Source: Cyathus striatus (lineage: Eukaryota; Basidiomycota; Agaricomycetes; Agaricales; Nidulariaceae). Taken from it: a DNA stretch of 64,000 nucleotides. A program made the position numbers and the translations under genes. Where the stretch lies: contig JAOVFP010000011.1 of the NCBI GenBank assembly GCA_025738555.1, positions 434,001 to 498,000 on the forward strand, written 5' to 3'. Below the pieces are notes generated by a model. The model saw only the letters and a program-made list of their open reading frames with translations, did not search any database and had not been told where the DNA came from. This document shows positions 24,344 to 35,612 of this stretch, in pieces; position 1 is the stretch's first letter; each line of letters opens with the position of its first letter.

Positions 24344-26862
24344 ATGCCACCTCACAGATCTGCTCGCAACCAATCCACCAAGGACAATGCTGATAAAACA
24401 AATGCTTGCAAGTACACTATTTCATCCACTGATCCTGCCACACAACCTGTCAAAAAGAAGGGTAGAAAGGGGGGTAATGTGGATGAAGGACAGGGGGGAA
24501 ATGATATTCAGGGGAGTGACACTCAGGGGAATGATACTCAGAAGAAGAAAGGGAAAAAGGGAAAAGGAGGAAAAGGACAGTGTGTAATAACTCACTTGTA
24601 AAATTATTTTTTATTCATTTTTTATTTCTAAGTAAATCTGCAATGCAATATATTGCTGAAGACTCTCAGGCTGCTCCACCAGTGAAATTAACCAATGCTG
24701 AACAGAACATCATTGATGATGGAACATCTGTTGCACCTCCTAAGTGAATATGTGATGCTGCTATCAGCTTAGTTCCTGCTACCCAGACTCTGGGTGCTAC
24801 TAGTGGCCATATTTGTTGCTCTGAGATACAAGAAACTGAATCTACTGAAAGTGAGGATGAGTCTGGAGAAGAAGATAAATCTGCTGAAAGTGAGGATGAG
24901 TCCAGAGAAGAAGATAAATCTACTGAAAGCAAGGACAAGTCTGGAGAAAAAGATAAATCTACTGAAAGTGAGAATGAATTTGTAGAAGAAGATACTGCCA
25001 ATCAAAGCAAAGAGAATACTCCAAATAAGAGCAGTGATAATTCCTCCAATAATGACAGTGACAATGAGTTTGAAGAAGATACTGTCAACCAAAGTAAAGA
25101 GGATAATCACAACCAGAGCAGTGAGAACACTCACAGCTATAGTGGAGAGAATAAGAGTGGAGAGAGCACTCTCAATAAGAACAGAGAAGATAACATTCAC
25201 AACAAGGGCAGTGAGAGCACCCACCAAAAAAGTGGAAAAGAAGTTCACATACAGAGCAGTGAGAATATCCATAACCAGAGTGGAGAGAACATCCATTCTG
25301 AGGTGGATCAACCTTCTGGTAGGAGAACAGGTGATAATGTAGATGTTCATATGACATCCCCACCAAAGAAAGGGGCTATAAGAGCAGGTGATAATGTAGA
25401 TGTCCATATGAAATCCCCACCAAAGAAAGGGGCTATAAGCAAAAAGAACAGTGAGAACAGTGAGATTCAGATTTCTATGGAAAGTAAAGGTGACCATGCA
25501 GGTGATATTCACATGAAATCTCCACCAAAAAAAGACATCTATAGTTTACAAGGATCTTCTTGTGTAACTGGTAAGTATTTTTCTTATATAGATAATAAAA
25601 TAATAACATGATATCAAGGTGGATTCATGTGTCATCATGCCCAGGGAAATACATATAATATTGCTGACTTTGAGGACATTGAGAAGGAGTCAGGCTATTT
25701 GGAACATGTAAAAGGAATTGTATACCTTTACATTTCAAATCTTGATCCAACAAATCTTCAAGTTTCAAATATGAAATCAGTGACATTTATTAAAGTTCCA
25801 GTGTTAGTAAATTCAATGCAGCTTGTTCTGAAAGGATTAGCTAAGAAATATAGTCCTATCATGGAATCTGAGCAACGGTTCTTTATTGTTGACAATGACA
25901 GTCCACATTGGCACCTTTTAGGTAGCTATGAGTGTGCTATTGAGGACAATGAGAATTTTATATGGATTCAGGCAGAAAATTATGTTTTACATGTATTATG
26001 TGTAAGTGCATTTCATTCATATTTGTAGTCTCAAACTCAACTATATAAATAGTCTTCATTTTGTCCTTCAGCTCAACAAGGTTCACTGGCAGTTACAGGT
26101 CCATCTTGGTCTGTGTCACTTTCTACAAGCCATAGATCTGTTTCTATAGCTCCACCTGTTGTAACAGAACTAAATGCTAAGTCCCAAACAATTACTGCTC
26201 AACTTGGTGTTCGTTCAGATGAGGTTAATCACACCTATGAGGATGGAGTCAGAGGTCAATATCAGAAATACTTGGTCACTCTCAAATATTTAGATATTTA
26301 TAACTCAATGGTAATGGACAACCAATGGGAAGGAAAACATCCAAATAAGAAGGCAATTGTTGACATTTTCTTGTCCTATTCATACTTTCAGTCCAACCAT
26401 ACAAAACTCTTGCCAAAACTTTCTGATTATCCTTTGTTGATGAAATGGATGCAGGAAGGGGATAATGCTCCATCTGATTTGGAAGCATGGGAGTATGAAA
26501 AGACTCAAAAATATACATTTGAAGATCTTAAGATGTTTTATAACAATGGAGGGACACTTGATCCAGACCAAGTAGTAAGGAAGACAATTAAGGGAAAGGG
26601 AAAAGATAAAATTAAGAAGAAAGTGGAAGATAAAGAAGATATTGAGAGTAGTGAGGAGAGTGAGGAGAGTGATGAGGAGGATGATACTGATAATGAGGAA
26701 GAGAAGAAAATGATGATGAGAAAGAAGAAGAGTGATAAAACAAAGGAGAAGGGGAAAGGAAAACAGAAAGAGAATGAGAAGGGTAAGAGTAAGGGTAAAA
26801 GTAAAGGAAAAGGAAAAGTTTTGGAAGTTAAGAAGACAACTAAGAAGAGGGCCAAAGAGTAA
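24344..26862 (+). pseudogene. KDZ accessory protein gene, copy B
   Basis: Exon 1 (24344 to about 24585) encodes a basic, Lys/Gly-rich start (VKKKGRKGG, KKKGKKGKGG). Exon 2 (about 24634-25569) is Ser/Glu/Asn-rich, includes TGA at 24745-24747 in place of CGA, and has a repeated DVHMKSPPKKG block. Exon 3 (about 25617-26000) ends YSPIMESEQRFFIVDNDSPHW then NFIWIQAENYVLHVLC. Exon 4 (about 26072-26862) contains KYLDIYNSMVMDNQWEGKHPNKK, YFQSNHTKLLPKL and WMQEGDNAP, then a very long Lys/Glu tail. All four parts have counterparts in copy A. I know no described domain for the two cores. The basic/acidic ends suggest a nuclear or nucleic-acid-associated protein (inference). It lies 5' of the transposase on the same strand. 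Confidence 0.7.
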
Positions 26863-27377
26863 GTTGATTTTGGTTTGAATTTCTCTTTTTTGATGTCTCC
26901 AATCTTTCAATGTAGTATAAAATTTGAAATCTCTGTACTCTATTTCATATGTCAAATTCTTGTACATTTTCTCCTCCATAAAAGATGTGTTCTGTATAAT
27001 CTTGTAACTGGATGTTCCATGCTAATGGAATTCACTCTCATACCCACCACACTTTTGAGACTTAATAATTGAATACAATATGGAAGCATAACCACAGTTA
27101 TTTTAATGATATTGCCAGGAGTTTCAGCAAACATGCAGCCCTTCCCTGATATTTCATTTAAAACTTTCAGCAAATTTATCAGTAGTAATTATAGCTCAGA
27201 AATTTCCCTATCAACAGCATTGATAATACTATTTACAGTTACACACAACAGTGATCTATTAAGTCTTCATGCAAGGCAATTCAATTCTAGATATCCAGAG
27301 GAGAATAATGTACAAATGACTGCTTGGATGCTCACTTTATCTAGAGCATTGGAGGTCGTGATACTTAGCCACATGTT

Positions 27378-27670
27378 TCAACTGACTATCAGAGAGTCAG
27401 TTGAGAGTCAGTTGATAGTATCAGAGAGTAGATTGATAGTAAGATGAGACTTAGTTGAGACTCAGGTGAGACTCTCATAGAATCAGGTGAGAGTCAGGTG
27501 AGAGTCAGTTGATAGTCAGATTATAATTACATACAAAATTAGAATAATCACAAGTCTCACCTTACTCTCACCTTACTATCACCTTACTCTTATTCAATCT
27601 AGTATCAGATACTAATCTGAGAGTTGATTGATACAATTTTACCTGACTATCATCTGACTATCACTTATAT
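27378..27670. repeat. KDZ-A left subterminal 11-bp repeats
   Basis: Copies of GAGAGTCAGTT/GAGAGTCAGGT with mixed orientation (CACCTTACTCT further in). The same segment recurs inverted at 53595-53890 in the non-autonomous derivative, confirming it as part of the element end. Confidence 0.85.
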
Positions 27671-27979
27671 TTGTATAAGTTATCAGTGTAAAATAAGATT
27701 GCATCTTTGCAGAATTGAACCCTCGACGTGGTCACGTGACCGGCGCTTATTCCGAAAGCGCCAATGGGCCAATCAATCATAAATAGAAAATGTCATTTAA
27801 TATTATGTAATGTTATTATTACATATAAGCAGGCGATTAGTCACATGTACGTACATCTTTTTTTGTGGGGCGACTTGTCAATTAATTTTTTATTCCCACC
27901 CTCCATTCACTCCCTTGCTCCCCCCACCTTCCATTCACTCTTTCATTTCCACTTTACGTTCAATCCTCTCTCTTCTTTA

Positions 27980-29570
27980 AGCGCAATCGCTCTTTTTCTA
28001 TCAAGCGCAATCGCTTTTCACTCCGTTTATTCCGGAATGCGCGTTGTTTGTCCCCACGATGGTGTTAAGGTGCGTGTTGTCTCTTTCTTCCCTCACTCCA
28101 GTGTCACTGAGCGTAATGTTCCCTTCTAGCCCCTCTCCCCCATGATGTTTTGAGCGCAATCGCTCCTCTTCCCCTCCCCCATGCCACATATGAGTGCAAA
28201 CACTCCGTCCTCCCTCTCCTCTGTGACATCTGAGTGCAAACACTCAATGTCCTCTCCCCCATGCCATGTATGAGCGCAAACACTCTGTCCTCCCTCTCCT
28301 CTGTGATCTGGCTCAATGTCCTCTCCCCCACACCATGTATGAGCGCAAACGCTCTGTCCTCCCTCTCCTCTGTGACGTCTGAGTGCAAACACTCGATGTC
28401 CTCTCCCCCATGCCACGTATGAGCGCAAACACTCCTCCTTCCCTCCCCTACACCATGTATGAGCGCAAACACTCATTCCCTCCATCCCCCTGTGACGTCT
28501 ACGAGTGCAAACACTCGTCATTTCCCTCCCCCCTCCCATACCACGTATGAGCGCAAACACTCCTCCTTCCCTCCCCTTTGCCACGTATGAGTGCAAATGC
28601 TTGTTCCCTCCATCCCCCTGTGATGTCTACGAGCGCAAACACTCATCATTTCCCTTCCCCCCATACCACATCTGAGCACAAACACTCATCCTCCCCCTCT
28701 CCCCATGACGTCTACAAGTGCAAACACTCATGTTTCCCTCCCCCTCCCCTGTACTATGTCGTCCTCCCCCTCTCCCCTGTACCACGTCTGAGCGCAAACG
28801 CTCGTCGTTTCCATCCCCTCTCCTCTGTACCCCTCCCCACGCCGTGTCTGAGCACAAATGCTCTTGGTTCCCCTCTGCAACATCTTCAAGCACAAATGCT
28901 CATTCTTCCCCTCCCTACACCGTGTCTGAGCACAAACACTCCTTGTTCCCCACCCCCACAACATTTTCAAGTGCAAACGCTCTTTCCTCCTCTTCCCCAC
29001 GCCGTGTCTGAGCGCAAACGCTCTTTGTTCCCCTCCCCCTGGTCCCCACCCCCCGCTATGTCTTCAAGCACAAACACTTGTTCCTCCCCTCCCCACGCCA
29101 TGTCTGAGCACAAACGCTCTTTGTTCCCCTCCCCCTGGTCCCCATTCCCCGCTACGTCTTCGAGCGCAAATGCTCGTTCCTCCCCTCCCCACACTGTGTC
29201 TGAGCGCAAATGCTCTTTGTTCCCGTCCCCCTGGTCCCCACCCCCCGCAACATCTTTGAGCGCAAATGCTCGTTCCTCCTCTTCCTCATGCCGTATCTGA
29301 GTGCAAACGCTCTCGGTTCCCCTCCCCCTGCTATGTCTTCGAGCGCAAACGCTCGTTCCTCCCCTCCCCACACTGTGTCTGAGCACAAATGCTCCCTCCT
29401 CCCCTCCCCACATTCCCCACAACGTCTCAGCGCTCAGCGCTCACCTCTCACCTTCCCCACAACCTGAGTGCAATGCTCTTTCCTCCCCTTCTCCATGCCG
29501 TGCCTGAGCCCCTGTCACATCTTTGAGCACAATGCTCACCTTTCCCATCCACCACAACATCCCTGAGCAC
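27980..29570 (+). repeat. Array of GAGCGCAAACGCTC hairpin units upstream of the KDZ-A genes
   Basis: Roughly 40 units spaced about 40-65 bp, each with GAGCGCAAACGCTC or a variant (GAGTGCAAACACTC, GAGCACAAATGCTC, AAGCGCAATCGCTT). Compensating changes usually keep the 5-bp stem around the CAAA loop. The spacer is CT-rich (CCTCCCCTCCCC). The long frames across it on both strands are repeat artefacts. Confidence 0.85.
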
Positions 29571-29990
29571 AAACACTTTTCCTCTCACGAAATCTATTTA
29601 TATCATGGTTTCTCCCATGTCAACACCTCAACGCACACAAGTATCTTTCTTACCCCTCCCTTCCAAGCCCTCCCTTCCTCTCCTCCTCTTCGGTGCTGGT
29701 TCATTGAGTCCTGGCAGTTGCCAGTGACCATTGAAACAGCACCCAATTGAGTAGGAGTTTGAGTTGGAGGTAGGAATGTTATTTATAGAGTAGACACATG
29801 TCTGTCTCATGTTAATAATACATGCTTCTTTTCTTCTTTTGTGCCACCAGAGATTGATTGACCAAGTCCCATGAATGATATAAGTAAAGACTGTGTTTCT
29901 TTTCCTTTTCTTCCTTTATCTGAGTGCACAACACTTAAGATACAATTTCGCTTTTTTACACTGCTTTTTTACTGTCTACTTTTGTCTACC

Positions 29991-32269
29991 ATGCAATCCA
30001 CTAGGTTCAAGACTGCTGCTGCTGGTGCTGGTGCTGCTCCACCATCCTCTTCCACTAGATCCAGATCTAGGAATACTACCACTGCACCTGCAAGTGGTGC
30101 TTCTAGTGGTGCTCCAATTTCTAAAAGGGGGAGGCCTGCTTCTAGAGCTCAACCAAGGGGAAGGGGAAGGGGCAGGAAAGGGAATCGATCTGAGAGTGAA
30201 GAGGAGCACAAAGGAGATGGTGAGAGTGGTGGCAATAAAGAGAAGGAGGAGGAGGAGGAGGAGGAGGAGGAGGATGTAATAGAGATGTTAGAGAAAGGTA
30301 CAGGGAAGGGAAAGAAGATAAGTCAGAAACCTATTCCCAAAGGACAGAGGAAGAAAGTCAAGTAAGTCATATTGTTTAATAATTTCTGTTGCACTTCATT
30401 TATTCTTTTATAGGAAATCTTCTGTTCAGCATCTACAAGAGGACCAAGAGCTTGATGCTCAAGGAGTGCCAGCTCATCTAACTAGGTATATTTTCTTGCT
30501 CTATACTTTTTACTTATTGCTTTACATTATATATAGAACAGAATTAATTCTGGAGCGAAGCAACTTGACAGTTGCTCCACCTCCTCAGCTTCGTGGTCGC
30601 TCTGGGACGGTACTTCCACCTCATGTAAGGACTTCAACAGGCTCTAGATCAGGATCAAGTGGTTCTGCATTCAGTGGCTCTATTAAGTCCACTTCTGGTG
30701 ATTCGTTAAATGAAAGGAACTGTCAATATTCAGTGGATCTAAGTCAACTGGAAATACTTCTAAGTCAAAATCTAGTGAATTATTAAGTAAAGGATCTACT
30801 TCAATTGAGGATAACAATGATGATGCAGAGGAAATGGATATTAATAAAACTCCTAAAAAAAGCAACAAGAGGCACAACCACTCTACTAGTCCAACCAGTC
30901 CCACTGTCAGTATAAATAGTCGCTCTTCAAAATCTAGTCGGAAGTCTCTGTCACACAGCACTGCATCCAGCCATTCATCCACCTTGAATAATTTAACTGG
31001 CTTAGAATCCAATCTTATTAGAGAGGATCAAACATTTGAAAGCTTCATGAGTCAATTTAATGACCAGCATTCAGATGAAGTTGATTCAGATGAAGAAGAC
31101 TCTGTTGCTAAGACTGTGGACTCTCTTGCATTACAAGGTGCATCTAAAATCACAGGTGGTCACATGCATGAGCATACACTTGGAAATAATTTTAACTTTG
31201 GTGATGCAGGTAAATAATTAAAACAACTTGTTTTGTTTAACTATTTAACATATTTTTATAGAGGAAAGAGATGACATACCAGTTGAAGTATCTACAACTG
31301 GAACTGTACATGTTTTCAGTAATCGCAAATCAACAGAAGCACATTTTGCAATTAAAAATGTCAAATTGCATTACAAACTTGGCAAAGTTGTACAGTTGAT
31401 TGGTGAAAAATATTCATATGTCAAAGGTATATCATTTATTCTTTATGTCCACATATATATATTGACTATATTTATTTACAGTATTGGACCCATATATGTT
31501 TATCTGGGAGGATAATACTTGGGTTATTAAAGGCCACTATTCAGAGCTTCTAAAAGATCTTGAAGATATTGAGTGGTTTGTTAATGAAAAAAACAATACA
31601 GTTTGCCATGTTTTAGCAGTAAGTATGAAGTATTTATTTGCTATAATTAACTTATAATTTTTATAGGAAGGACTTGATTCATCTGCAATCTCAGCTCCTG
31701 CTGTTACCATGTCCACTCCTGTGGCTTCTAGTTCTGGTTCAAGGAAAGCCCTAAGATCAGTTACTAAAGAGCAACAGCAAATGATTGATATCTTTAAGAT
31801 TCCTCCTGCTTTGCGCTATGAGGGTACTGTCAGTATTCATGTTGTATATGCGAAATGGCTCTTTATCCAGAAGATTGTTTTGGAACTACCTGGAAAGATT
31901 GCAGATGGGTCTTTTACTGGAAAGGAGAGTAGTAATGAGCAAACATACACTATATTTTTTGCAACACCATCCTACTTCAGGGTTCATAGGCACTTTCACA
32001 ACCTGAAGTATTTTAAAAGGATGGAACAATGGTTTATGGGAGATCCCAATATTAAGGATGAAGATGTCTGGGGAGCTAGAAAGCCTGGTATTGACTATCT
32101 AGGAGAGATTCTGAATAAGCATATTGCTATTGCTTAGCAGAAGAAGAAAGAAGAAGAAAAGGAAGAGAGAGAGAAGGAGAAAGAGAAGGAAAAGGAAAAG
32201 GACAAGAATAAGGGTAAGGGTAAAGAGAAGAGAAAGGAGAGTAGAAAAGGAAAGGAGCGAGCCTTGTAA
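29991..32269 (+). pseudogene. KDZ accessory protein gene, copy A (nearly intact)
   Basis: Six exons: 29991-30361, 30414-30485, 30537-31209, 31262-31426, 31482-31618 and 31667-32269, with introns of 48-55 nt. The N-terminus is Ala/Ser/Arg-rich with RGRPASRAQPRGRGRGRKGN and an acidic run. The middle is Ser-rich with MDINKTPKK. Core 1 reads KLGKVVQLIGEKYSYVK then YMFIWEDNTWVIKGHYSELL. Core 2 reads YAKWLFIQKIVLELPGKI, SYFRVHRHFHNLKYF and WFMGDPNIKDEDVWGARKPG. A Lys/Glu tail follows. Defects are a one-base shift near 30735 and TAG at 32135-32137 (from CAG). The same order of parts as copy B, which is clearly diverged, means the protein has been kept with this transposase. Function unknown; not TET/JBP-like, although KDZ elements are known to carry TET/JBP genes. 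Confidence 0.7.
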
Positions 32270-32630
32270 GAATATTTTATTTACTATTTTCAACAAAGTT
32301 ATACTTTCAACAAGTATAATTTGAAGTTTTTTTATCAATACTTCAACAGTATAGATTTTTCATAAAAGCTTTATTATCTATTCTTTTCTTTTTAATGAAG
32401 TTATACTTTCAACAAGTATAGCTTCAATTGTAAATCTGTACTTTCAACAGTATAGATTCCTTTGTTGATTTCTTCATACTTTCAACAAGTATGTAGATTG
32501 TACATTATACCTCAACAGTAAAGATCAGTTGTATTATTTTGTTGTTTAATGATGTGCAATGCATAACATTCATCTTGTTATTTTACTTATATTTTAAGTT
32601 GATTATTATATACTGACAATATTTTTTACA

Positions 32631-35047
32631 GTATTTGGGAATATATCTGTTGGACTGTAATATTGTATGGATTTATAACATGTCTTCCCAAAGCATGTGC
32701 TTCCTCTCCAGCTCAAGATCCATTTCCAAACATTAAGTTCAATGACTTCTCCAGATTTATTTCATTGAACTTCAGTGCTGAAGTAACACTAGCAACAGTG
32801 CTTACAGTATTATTCACTTTAACAAATAATACAGATTTAATAAATCTTCATTCAAGACAACAAGTTGTTCTTGTACCAGGAGAGAATAGACAAGTTGTTA
32901 CTGGCTGGATTACTGCACTTGCACGAATACTCCAACAGCATATAAATGATGATATTAATCATTTATTTAATGAAGATGAAATATCCATTGCCAATATAGA
33001 AACTGATACAGTATACTTTAATATGCTAGGTGAAAAACTAGATATGTTTGCCAAGTTTCTCAGTCTGGATCCAGTTAAAAATGGGGATAGTCTTAATCCA
33101 GTTTCAACTACTAATATTGAGCCTGTATTTGCTATTTGTCCAGCACGTGTACAATGTTCAGCAGGAGATTGTAATAATGCAGCACTTCATCAAGATACTC
33201 ATGAAAGAGACTATCCTTGTGTAACACTTATAAAGGGAATGCATGCATATAAAAATGCATATATCTTGAAAGGAAAATGCAATAACTGTCAATCATTTTA
33301 TTATGCTGACTCCAAGCATGCAAAAATTCAAAATCATAAAGTCAAAAGTTTAGTAAATGCAGCAAAATTTATGAAAATTGGCCAGAAAGTTTGGGCTGAC
33401 TGATCTTTCACAAATTCAGTTGTACAGGCAATATACCACTTTCATGCATCTAGTTCTGCTTTTACTATATTTTGGAATGAATGCTTTATAAGTTCAATAG
33501 CAATACCATTCAAGTTATCTTGCCATCAAACATGGCAAGCATTTGTGTATGAGACTATTCGACAAGTAGCAAGTTCAGAGAATACTACTTTAACTGTAAA
33601 TTTTGAGCAATATGCAATTAACAAAATAACAAAGTGTGCATTTGAATCACTTGGTCAAAATGGAATAATTCAGTCTGCTGATGATCATTCATGCAGTGAA
33701 TGTACACATGAATATAAAGCTACTGCTGATGTATTAACTGAAGATGATCCTGCAGCTATAATTGGAATTGATGAAAATCATGCTGTTCCAAATCTAATGG
33801 GAGAAGGTGCAGATTTGGCTAGACAGGATGCTATTGAAGCTAGACAGAATGCATGCAATGCTCATCAAGTACAATATGAATCTGAGCATGAAATGGATAT
33901 TGATAGTAATTCTAATAGTAATTCAAGTGAACTTGATTCTCCTAGTTTAAGGTCTGAATCAACATCTATTGAATCTGAGAATATAGCTATTACAAATATG
34001 ATTGTTATAGATGGAATTATTATGGGACCCAGACATTGTGCATTTGAAGACTGTGACCAAAAACTAGAAAATGAAGCGAATGGGGTATTTTGCACAGAAC
34101 ACAGAATATTACGTGGGCATTTATGTCATATTGCAGATTGTGATAATTATAAAGAACCCAATACTAAGACTTGTATTGAGCATGACAATAGATGGTGCAG
34201 TCATTTAATCAGATTTGGGCGTCAATCTTTATTAGGTATTAGGAGAATTCTTCATAGAACTGATAATGAAAGATTGGATTGGCTTCCTCCAGTTAATCGC
34301 CAAGTAGCCCCAGCTCATGACAATCCTCCTGCAGCTAATATACGTCGCAACAAACGAGAAAACTATTTTGTGGCACCAAGATATTATTGTGTAGAAACTA
34401 TTTGTGCTCCATGTGGTATTGTTAAAGCATGGACTAAATTTACCAAGTCTGAAGGCCCAGTTCAAATTTTAGATTTTCTTAATAAAGTATATCCTACTGA
34501 GGAATCCAGACCAAGTTATATTTGCATTGATAAAGCATGTGTAGTTTTACAAGCAGCTCTCTTAAATGGAGTATGGGAAGTATGGAGTCGTACATCTAGA
34601 TTGATTGTAGACTCTTACCACTATATCAATCATCGCACAACCGATTACATTTGCAGGAAATGGTGTAACCCTGCACCTTTGAATGGCTCTGCACCAAATC
34701 TGGTAGTAGTAGAATATGATATAAATGGTAGACCCCATTATAAGAGAGCATTTAATACACAAGTAAGTTCTTTTACTGCTGATTTATATTAACAATTAAT
34801 AGTTTAATAGGCATGTGAACAACTCAATGCTTGGCTAGGAGGATATCAAAGTATTCTTAATAGAATGACTGTGGCAAATTTTGACTGGACCATTCATGCT
34901 CTACTATTTATTCATACTCAGAAAGTTATTCAACATCAGCTTAATAAAGCTTCAAATAATCCTGAGGAAGAGGAAGAGGAGCAAGCTGGTGATGAGTATG
35001 ATAGGGAGGAAGAGGAAGAAGATATACCTGATGATCAGATAATGTAA
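32631..35047 (+). pseudogene. KDZ-type transposase, copy A (one internal stop)
   Basis: The frame opens after a TTTTTTACAG acceptor at 32631. No in-frame ATG is visible at the start, so the first exon is unresolved. Order of parts: helical N-terminus (FNDFSRFISLNF); CxC5-like cluster (FAICPARVQCSAGDC...CNNCQSF); TGA at 33401-33403 where copy B has Arg (VWVDRTFSN); CxC6-like cluster (HCAFEDCDQKL...FCTEH...CHIADC...CIEH); then catalytic segments YICIDKACVVL, LIVDSYHYINH and, after an intron (34763-34810), ACEQLNAWLGGYQSIL, giving the D...D...E set of the KDZ RNase H fold. The C-terminal tail is acidic. Only one nonsense change separates it from an open frame. The accessory gene lies 360 bp upstream on the same strand. 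Confidence 0.8.
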
Positions 35048-35164
35048 CATCAAATAGCTCTCATTCTTAGGTTGATCTGTTTATTTAATTATTGTAATAT
35101 AAATTTCTTGTTGAGAGTTTTATAACTAATTGCACAAATAATTTTTTTCATGATAATTCTTGGG

Positions 35165-35612
35165 CAATAGTCAGAAAAGAGTTAGATGAGAGTCAGGTGA
35201 GAGTCAGATGAGAGTCAGGTGAGAGTAAAGTGAGAGTTAGATGAGAGTAAAGTGAGAGCTAGACAAGAGTAAGGTGAGAGTCAGATGAGAGTAAGGTGAG
35301 AGTCAGATGAGAGTCAGGTAAGAATTCAAGCTGAGCCAATACTAATTCAGGAAGTCTCAACTGACTCTCAACTAACTCTCAACTGACTCTAATGAGACTC
35401 TCAGTTGACTCTTGAAACTCAGTTGAGACCTAGTTTAGACTCTCAACTGACTTCTGAGACTTAGTTGAGAGTCAAATGATAGTCAGGTAAGAGTCTAACC
35501 TGACTTCTGAGACTTGGTTGAGAGTCAGATGAGAGTCAGGTGAGACTATCGAGACTTAGATGAGAGTCAGGTGAGAGTCAGGTGAGAGTCAGTTGAGACA
35601 TGTGTGGGAGTG
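35165..35612. repeat. KDZ-A right subterminal 11-bp repeats
   Basis: Alternating GTGAGAGTCAG and ATGAGAGTCAG units, later in the opposite orientation (CAACTGACTCT). This is the right arm of KDZ-A, ending in the ACATGTGTGGGAGTGACAC terminus. Confidence 0.9.

Noticed and set aside
26538..26979. Minus-strand hydrophobic frames suggesting a membrane protein
   Set aside because: Antisense shadow of the Lys/Glu-rich tail of the accessory gene.
27710..27775. tRNA-like segment (TTGAACCCTCGACGTGGTCACGTG)
   Set aside because: A T-loop-like string is present but no acceptor or anticodon stem can be completed.
28104..29467. Overlapping 60-240-codon frames on both strands
   Set aside because: They are produced by the regularly spaced GAGCGCAAACGCTC array; no codon bias or splice logic.
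29991..32269. TET/JBP dioxygenase as KDZ cargo
   Set aside because: No HxD...H iron-binding pattern or double-stranded beta-helix motif visible in either accessory copy.
33401..33403. Recoded TGA (selenocysteine or alternative code) in the KDZ transposase
   Set aside because: The TGAs occur in many unrelated genes, often alongside frameshifts. Where a paralogue is available (33401) it has Arg, so C to T decay is the simpler explanation.
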